A stretch of DNA of 64,000 nucleotides from Hyalella azteca. Taxonomy: Eukaryota > Arthropoda > Malacostraca > Amphipoda > Hyalellidae. The notes below the pieces were generated by a model. It made no database searches, was not told where the DNA came from, and was given only the letters and a program-made list of their open reading frames with translations. This document shows positions 57,536 through 64,000 of the stretch, piece by piece (the first letter of the stretch is position 1; each line of letters starts with the position of its first letter). The stretch lies in assembly GCF_000764305.2 (NCBI RefSeq), contig NW_025945712.1:8232-72231 (forward strand), written 5' to 3'. The translations under genes and the position numbers were made by a program.

Positions 57536-58500
57536 GTGTTATACATCATTAGATTTGTCTCAATGACCTTTTCAAAACTATGACAAGCTTTTGAATTACC
57601 AAAACTCCCTATCTCACATTCAATTAAGGAATCTGATATTCGTTTTTTATAGAGACAGTGCTAAAACTCACCGCGCAAATATTTATTAATAAATTAACCT
57701 GCCGTTAATGTTGTGCCGCACTGCTGCACAAAGATAAGGAAAATATTGATTTTGTTAACCTATGTTCATGAAGATTTACTTATGATAAACCTCGTTGGAC
57801 AAACTCCCTCCTACCACAATTTTCGGAATGCTGCCAGTCCAAGCCTGTCACGAACAACTACTGCACTGTCAAGGCGTTCGCAAAGGTGGTAGAAACTTTC
57901 CAAGACGTCTTCAATTTTCATTTAGGCAGGAAGTATAGAAGAAAATAACTTTGTGGTTACATGATAAGAGAAGGAAAATATTTCGTCATGGGCTTAATTA
58001 AGTTAAAATCATGTACAGATAAATTAATGAACAGTAAATATATTTTTAGACCAAGGAAGTTGCTGTAGTATTAGTATTTTCAGGCACTAGACTGGACATT
58101 TTTGTCACAAATCAAATCTGAAACTATTTTTTATGTTGAAAAATTCATTATATCAATGCCGAAGAGCTAGTTTGCTGAAGAGAACACAAAGAGTTGCCGT
58201 AATAATTTAGCAACATTTTTTTAATATTTTGAAAGATATTTTTAACAAATATTATCGGCATTTAATTTAAAAACCTAAAAATATTCGCTCCAAACGCCTT
58301 GTGTGGAGACAAACTTCAAGGATACCCAGTAAAATCCTGTGATCTCAACGTCTATATGCACATTAAATATTCATATACAATAGATATAAAATTCTCTCTT
58401 CAATGTCATATCCATCACTCCATATCGATATGCATTTAAAATGCATCCTTGTTCACTGTCAGTAGCTAAGCTATAAGTATCCATGTTACAGCAGTGTTGA
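57536..58500. other. AT-rich stretch, nothing recognised
   Basis: Unique AT-rich DNA without supported features. Confidence 0.4.
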
Positions 58501-58505
58501 GGTGT

Positions 58506-58861
58506 GTCAACACAGCAAGTATCAGCACATCAAGAATCAACACAGCAAGTATCAGTACAGCAAGTATCAGTACAGCTAGTATCAACACAGCAAGTATCAA
58601 CACAGCAAGTATCAACACAGCAAGTATCAGTACAGCTAGTATCAACACAGCAAGTATCAACACAGCAAGTATCAACACAGCAAGTATCAGTACAGCTAGT
58701 ATCAACACAGCAAGTATCAACACAGCAAGTATCAACACAGCAAGTATCAGTACAGCTAGTATCAACACAGCAAGTATCAACACAGCAAGTATCAACACAG
58801 CAAGTATCAACACAGCAAGTATCAACACAGCAAGTATCAACACAGCAAGTATCAACACAGC
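58506..58861. repeat. 15-bp minisatellite
   Basis: About 24 copies of CAACACAGCAAGTAT with CAGTACAGCTAGTAT variants in a regular pattern: one pair of variants every four units (60 bp), repeated four times, then homogeneous copies. It ends at an N. Confidence 0.96.
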
Positions 58862-58862
58862 N
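58862..58862. other. Single N (assembly join)
   Basis: Isolated N between the 15-bp and 26-bp arrays. Confidence 0.8.
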
Positions 58863-59140
58863 AAGAAACAATCTATGCACTGCGCACCAAGAAACAATCT
58901 ATGCACTGCGCACCAAGAAACAATCTATGCACTGCGCACCAAGAAACAATCTATGCACTGCGCACCAAGAAACAATCTATGCACTGCGCACCAAGAAACA
59001 ATCTATGCACTGCGCACCAAGAAACAATCTATGCACTGCGCACCAAGAAACAATCTATGCACTGCGCACCAAGAAACAATCTATGCACTGCGCACCAAGA
59101 AACAATCTATGCACTGCGCACCAAGAAACAATCTATGCAC
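58863..59140. repeat. 26-bp minisatellite
   Basis: About 10.7 identical copies of AAGAAACAATCTATGCACTG then CGCACC. The left edge is the N and the right edge is a GC-rich unique patch. Confidence 0.96.
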
Positions 59141-59395
59141 TAGGCCGCCTAGGCCGACGGGACCAAAATAAGTTGGGCCCAGCAGGGCGCCCGTCATCGA
59201 TTGCCCCTCCATTACCCAGGCGGCCACTGACCTGGGGCCATACTTTCAAAACTCGCTAAGTGAACGTAAATACTTACGCTCTAATTTATTGTCCATGATT
59301 GGTGGATTTTGCTTGAAAGGCCGTCAATGATTGGCTGATGAACTTGCGATCTCTTAACTTTTTTTGAAAGTATTGGCCCTGGGCGTCTGCACTCG
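59141..59395. other. GC-rich patch
   Basis: GC-rich sequence (59141-59255: GGCCGCCTAGGCCGACGGG and on) unlike its surroundings. It could be part of a gene or transposon, but no domain is recognised. Confidence 0.3.
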
Positions 59396-59628
59396 CCTGC
59401 TGCCTATTCCGGTCACAGCTGCAGACGAGACTAGAGAGGCTGGGGGAACCGGCCGCCGGGCACAGCTGCAGACGAATCAGGGGAAACCGACCACCGAGCA
59501 CAGCTGCAGACGGGGCGGGGGAAACCGGCCGCCGGGGTCAGCTGCAGACGAGTCAGGGGAAACCGGCCGCCGGGCACAGCTGCAGACGAGACTGGGGAGG
59601 CCGACTGCCGGTCACGGCAGCAGTCGAC
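59396..59628. repeat. ~40-bp GC-rich minisatellite
   Basis: About five copies built on CACAGCTGCAGACGAGTCAG and GGGAAACCGGCCGCCGGG, each with CAGCTG and a CCGGCCGCCGG block. Copies differ by small indels. Confidence 0.88.
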
Positions 59629-61734
59629 TAACCAGTTTTCTATTGAAATATTCGAAATAAATCTATAAGCGACTTAACCTAAATGTATTTTCCAGCGCAT
59701 AATACCGTAAAAATCCAATAGTAGCATTGCAAATAGGACATTTACTAATATATAGTGAATTGGGGCCGGTTCTAGATTATTTATAAGCGGATTTTACCGT
59801 TTTTTCTCGCCACCATCTGGCAACCTGATACATATATATTTCAAATGCTGCTAGTCTTCAAACAGACACCCAACAACCTGTAAAATTATGCAGAATCTGT
59901 AAAAGTGGGACGGCGTCAAGAATGAATTCGTTTTTTTCTGGACGATGAGGACAAAAGGTGCTGGTAAACCTAATTGGATAATTATATGGGATAATTATAT
60001 TCCACATAGTTAATTAATTGAGACCTACGCTTATGGATAACTATATGGGTCGCGCGGTGTAGCAGCATAGATTTCTGCACAAGCTATATTTTCCACCAGC
60101 TTTTCACATGTAAAAATTGAATATTATAGGTAGTTTGTTATATATTCAAATGATTTCAGCGTTAGAATTTATGTCCAGCGTGATAATGTATTGTAAGCTC
60201 GACAATCAAGCGATAATTTGGATATCTCTAGTAATCTTATTTTTACGAATGAAAGTTAATAAATTGAACAAAATTTATATCACCAAAAATCCAGAAATGA
60301 TTTATTTGGCGACGTATTGCTCGTAAATAAAATCGCTTTCGACAATATGACGTGAAATTACGCTCTTCCATCGTGCTTAAGAAGATTCAGACTGTGTAAA
60401 AAAATACGCGCAGGCCTTCGGTTGACTTAATAAAAGCACAAAGTAAAAAAATGTATAATTGATTAGGTTTCTGAAGCTTATACTTCATCAAAGATATCTT
60501 CATCATCTAAGTTGATATCAAAGATATCTTCCTCCATTTCCATCAAAGTTCATCAAAGATATGTATCTTCCTCCATTTCCATCGTTTGAACAATATCGGC
60601 AGATATGAGATGTAATCAAATATTGAAATCCTGCTGAATTTATTCATTGAATTCAGTCATAAGATCGCAAGTGTATCAAATCCACTCTCCTAGCCACGCA
60701 ATCAGAGACCGAAACCACTTCAAATACAATAAGATGCAAAAGTTGACCTGCCTAACTTATTTCATCAGAATAACATTGACAAGGATATTTATTTATGATG
60801 AAAAACATTGACAAGGATATTTATTTATGATCACATGTTCGACATATTCACTCCTGGTCCTATTCAGTATATTAACATTTTGATCAATTGTTCATATTCT
60901 ACCAAGTTTGGGAGTTTGATATAAGACTGGCAAGTTTTCAACGACAAATGCCACCCAATTAACGATGAGCTCTCTAAATTAAAAGATACTGATTGAGACA
61001 GCGTATTCAATGTATACATACAAGAAAATTCTTGGCAGCTAACCATGTGGCCGCACACATGTCGAATATCTTTGATTTTGCATTGATTTAATGCGGAGAA
61101 CACAGGCCTTGTAAATCGTGTAAAGGTTATAAGTCGAATTACTAACTGTATCGTGCATGACGACTATATTTTTAGGTCTAAGATATCCGATATTTTTGCT
61201 TATTTAATTTCTAATGCAACTGTCCTGTAAAACAATGCATGGCGGGACGGGTACTCGCACTGCCTATAACTATTTACCTACATTTATTGACAACGGTCAC
61301 TATGTCTCTTCTTACTTAGATAATGATGCAATGAATGATAGATAATGCACTAATTTTACACTTACAAACGAATTAAGTTAGCTCCACCAAGTCCAGCCTC
61401 AACGAAACATACAAATTTGAATGTGGAATTGACTTATTAAACACGCGCCAGTTGACGCATTAAAATCAATGCAGTGTATTGCCTTAATATTTACCCTTAG
61501 CATCAATATTTACATTGATAAGAATGGTTTCACAGCCGAGAGCTGCCATCTTGATGGAGTCAAACAATACAAGTATATGAGGCACGTTCAGGGGAGGCAC
61601 TATAGGCCAAATGAGTCAGAGTTCTGCTTTCCCTGACTCGTATGCCGCTTTGCTGCGACTACTGCCGCGTGAAGTGAAGCAAGCGGGGCACCATGACCCA
61701 CTTTTGAGATTGACTCATTTCTGGAGGCGAAAAT
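59629..61734. other. AT-rich DNA with two small duplications
   Basis: A CATCAAAGATATCTTC repeat lies at 60486-60565 and a 29-bp duplication (AACATTGACAAGGATATTTA) at 60771-60830. Frames at 60117-60326 and 60864-61103 are not recognised. Confidence 0.45.
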
Positions 61735-62085
61735 TTCTCTCAGTGTATGGTCGCCAGCAGGGGCATGCACCTTACCATTCTTGACATCGGCGCCCGACCT
61801 GTGAGCTGCTATGTGCTACGGTCACTTAATTGCGCCTCGTTTACTGGCGTTGCAGTCACCATCTATCGTTCGTGATAGGTTGCTGAGGCGCGCGAGTTTT
61901 ACCTCTAATTGAGCGATATTTTCACCAGACTAGTGACTTTCCCCGATCATGTCCTTATCACTGGAGATTTAAGCGTTCGACTGGGTCGCGTCGACGACCC
62001 ATCGGTGCGTCAAATGAACGACCTGCTGTCCACCGTTGGCATGGTTCGTCACGTGACCGAAATATCTGACAATAGACTACTGTAG
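61735..62085 (+). pseudogene. Non-LTR retrotransposon endonuclease fragment
   Basis: LINE-type elements encode an apurinic-like endonuclease that nicks the target before reverse transcription. In one plus frame from about 61911 the product reads DIFTRLVTFPDHVLITGDLS and on to VRLGRVDDPSVRQMNDLLS, VGMVRHVTE. This resembles the C-terminal half of that domain, where the family has a ...LITGDFN(I/V)H(L/V)... block. The Asn of GDFN is Ser here. Upstream, another frame gives a VAVTIYRS-like piece. Stops around 61877 and 62083 end the reading, and no reverse transcriptase is seen. The GC content is higher than in the flanks. Confidence 0.6.
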
Positions 62086-62130
62086 TGGACGGTGCCATGT
62101 GTGCGCCCAGTGCCAGCGTACATAACCGTT

Positions 62131-62432
62131 AAGGCCCTTTTCCACTATGAGACTCTGCGCGACTTACGCCTGAAAAACTGGCTTTTTTCAGTCCAGACTG
62201 AGGCAGTCCGGACCATCGACACTGGTGCGACGGGGAATTAAACGGTGTTCAATTTTTTACCTAGACTTGCGCAGTCTGTAAAGGCACGTTTCCACTATGA
62301 GACTCTGCGAGACTGACGATTGAAAAACTGGCTTTTTCAGTCCGGACTGAGGCAGTCCGGACCATCGAGACTTGAGTGACGGGGAGTCAAGCGCTGTTCA
62401 ATCTTTTACTGGACTTGCGTGACGGGCTGCTC
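62131..62432. repeat. ~150-bp tandem duplication, MITE-like
   Basis: Two units (62131-62280, 62281-62432) share TTTCCACTATGAGACTCTGC, GAAAAACTGGCTTTTT, CAGTCCGGACTGAGGCAGTC (first copy CAGTCCAGACTG) and CTGTTCAATCTTTTAC. GGACTGAGGCAGTCCGGACC is partly self-complementary. The right unit is interrupted or ended by the Harbinger insertion. Confidence 0.85.
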
Positions 62433-62685
62433 TTAAGCGGCCTCTAGACGCGTAATATTATTGCGCAATATATAGGTTTGCACAATATTATTGACCGTCT
62501 ATAGGGGCGATATTGACGGGCTGCGCAATATATTGCGTGATTTTCAGAATCTAGTAAATATATTGTGCAAACTGGAAGATATTGTGCGGTGTAGGGGCTA
62601 TATTGCGTATGCGTAATGTTTTGTCAGTGTGTCCCCAGTGGTCTACACGTCATTTTAGCAACGTGCATGGTTTCCAATTTACATC

Positions 62686-62860
62686 ATGGCAGATGTTAAG
62701 AAAGCTGATGAAGAATTTATGCTAGAATTCATAGAGGTATATCGGGGTCTCCCAGCTCTATGGGATGTCAAGTGCAAAGACTACGCGAATCGCGCTAAGA
62801 AGCTTGAACAGTACGATGTGGATGTACTGACTGATAAGTGCAGGGACTTACTTAATGTAT
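62686..62860 (+). pseudogene. MADF-domain (Harbinger second gene) fragment
   Basis: In PIF/Harbinger elements a Myb/SANT- or MADF-type protein helps the transposase bind DNA. The frame from ATG 62686 reads MADVKKADEEFMLEFIEVYR then GLPALWDVKCKDYANRAKK, with the MADF hallmarks: an aromatic-flanked acidic helix, P-x-LWD and the DYxNRxKK segment, about 57 residues in all. After about 62860 the frame continues to 62997 only by reading antisense transposase, so the true gene is cut near 62860. A direct repeat, CTTAATGTATTC, at 62850 and 62871 sits at the junction and may have mediated the deletion. Confidence 0.75.
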
Positions 62861-62870
62861 TCTTACTTAC

Positions 62871-63225
62871 CTTAATGTATTCCTTGAGGCAATTGATCAA
62901 AGCGGTGCAAGTTTCCATAACAATGTTAGATATGGACTGTGGCGACACTGCAGTTAGAAATTTCAGATCTTCCAAGCTATTCCCAGTAGCTAGATAGCGG
63001 AGGGATATGGACAAACGTTGGGTTGTAGGAATAGCATCGCGCATGAGAGAGATCCTTTTACCGATTGCAGGAGTAACCAAAGCAAGGAGTTCGTCAAAAA
63101 GTTCCCCATCCATTCGTACAAAATTTCGGAAATCATTAGGTTCAATCATTCTCAATTCATTAAGTAATTTTTCGCGGGTGAACTTCTCTCTGTTGATAAA
63201 CCACTGTTTCGACCATTTTTCTACC
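62871..63225 (-). pseudogene. Harbinger transposase, N-terminal exon only
   Basis: Minus-strand coding stretch from an in-frame stop near 63230. It has a basic helix (ARKKVEKWSKQWFINREKFT), then MIEPNDFRNFVRMDGELFDE, and RDAIPTTQRLSISLRYLATG near 63000-63060. This matches the conserved N-terminal part of HARBI1-like transposases (LRMxPxxFxxLL ... RLAxxLRYLATG). It ends at AAG followed by GTAAGTAAG (donor at 62870), a good splice site, so this is probably exon 1 of a spliced gene. The DDE catalytic exon is missing. The first ATG in frame at 63155 leaves out the basic helix. Confidence 0.8.
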
Positions 63226-63528
63226 TTTTTGCGAGCCTCTTACTATTTTTACGATTTGCTGACACAGCAATTATTACGCAGCGCAAGTCATTATCGTTCA
63301 ACATGTTGGCTACTTGAAAGTCTTGCTGGCACTGTTTGCGCAGTACGGTTGCACGTCTGGGGGCGAAATTTCACAATATATTGCGCAACCCATCAATATG
63401 GCCCCTACATGCTCAGTAATATTGCGCAACCCAAAATATTGAACAATAATATCGAGTCTATGAGCTGCCGTCAAAATATTGTGCAAACCATATTGCGCAA
63501 TAATATTGAGCGTCTAGAAGGCCCTTTA

Positions 63529-64000
63529 GACTGTCAATGTGGGCTGAAAGACACAGTGAAGTGCTGGTAAATACTTTATAGCATACGGACGCGTGCCAAA
63601 GCGGGGTGACTGTAAGCAAGGCTTTAGCTCCAGCCAGGAAACTTGTTACTTGAGAGGCTGGATGGCGACTGACTATTGTCTATCGGTGCTGATTGCCGAG
63701 GGCATTGCATAGAACCGCAAGTGTGTTGTCACTGAAGGTGATGTACACAATCAATGTAAGAGGCATGTGTTGGGTGAAATAGATATTTCTTCCTACAGCA
63801 ATTGAATAATTACTTAATTCGGATATATAATAGTAATTAAGTCGTGTATTTTGGAAAGAATTGTGGGAAAAACTTTTAATGGGTATTGGCATAGTTTACA
63901 TGTCTATGAAAGTAAAATTGTGGGACGGAACTGCACTAAACGTGCTTAGGAGGCAAGAGAACGATTTTTCCAACAGATATGGCCTAGGGTTTCAGCATAC
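63529..64000. other. Unassigned stretch
   Basis: Starts as the right flank of the Harbinger insertion, with a GC-richer part to about 63720, then AT-rich DNA. A minus frame at 63680-63892 has no known domain. Confidence 0.4.

Larger units (their letters stand above)
62436..63525. mobile_element. PIF/Harbinger transposon derivative with TTA target duplication
   Basis: The ends are inverted: AGCGGCCTCTAGACGC then TAATATTATTGCGCAATAT on the left, and AGGGCCTTCTAGACGC with AATATTATTGCGCAATAT when the right end is read in reverse. The 3-bp direct repeat TTA flanks it (62433-62435 and 63526-63528), as expected for PIF/Harbinger. Both subterminal regions are packed with TTGCGCAATAT and TTTGCACAATATT motifs, possible binding sites. 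Inside are fragments of the two genes such elements carry, a MADF/Myb-like protein (plus) and a transposase (minus), both truncated where they meet. At 1,090 bp it is an internal-deletion derivative of a longer autonomous element. Confidence 0.9.

Noticed and set aside
58466..59259. Frames of 116-251 codons
   Set aside because: They run through two unrelated arrays joined by an N, so the composite product cannot be trusted.
62858..63570. Plus-strand frame 63007-63570 and the end of 62686-62997 as genes
   Set aside because: They read the transposase exon and the right terminal repeat in antisense.
1..64000. tRNA, rRNA or histone genes
   Set aside because: I looked for box motifs and conserved cores on both strands and saw none; a covariance-model scan would settle it.

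Overview
The window is 64 kb of AT-rich, gene-poor eukaryotic DNA. Three things point to an animal, probably an arthropod and possibly a crustacean (inference only): the transposon families (Tc1/mariner with IR/DR ends, PIF/Harbinger with a MADF partner gene, a non-LTR retrotransposon endonuclease), GT-type splice donors and the density of minisatellites. I see no bacterial operon, rRNA, tRNA or CRISPR array, and no complete host protein-coding gene. Most long open frames are by-products of tandem repeats.

Layout. 1-393: 18-bp minisatellite ending at a Nextera junction. 394-10000: unique AT-rich DNA with 30-bp, 34-bp and 28-bp arrays, two copies of a ~160-bp dispersed repeat and one candidate exon (7730-7917). 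10398-12268: Tc1-like element with TA target duplication and a 449-bp near-perfect palindrome inside a dead transposase. 14768-18652: a ~918-bp segment present twice, interleaved with a 36-bp minisatellite. 18890-24608: 23-bp and 17-bp arrays, a second Nextera junction, ~4 kb of unique DNA and a 23-bp array running into a 355-bp N gap. 24964-30048: short arrays, including a 46-bp family that recurs at 30275. 30049-45108: two versions (A and B) of one segmental duplication made of blocks W, X, Y and Z. The order is W-X-Y-Z in B but W-Y-X-Z in A, and the odd joins in A sit on a Nextera junction and a single N. 45330-59630: more arrays and unique DNA. 61735-63528: a retrotransposon endonuclease relic, a duplicated ~150-bp repeat and a 1,090-bp PIF/Harbinger element with TTA target duplication, holding fragments of the transposase and the MADF gene.

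Two conclusions matter most. First, the assembly carries clear artefacts: three intact 38-bp mate-pair junction adapters and eight isolated single Ns, most at tandem-array edges. Array lengths and several duplications should therefore not be taken at face value. Second, the best biological content is mobile: the Harbinger derivative, the fold-back Tc1 element, a 216-bp TA-flanked MITE, a 63-bp hairpin repeat with presence/absence between the duplicated blocks, and a dispersed repeat with a 16-bp palindrome. I found no convincing new multi-gene system.
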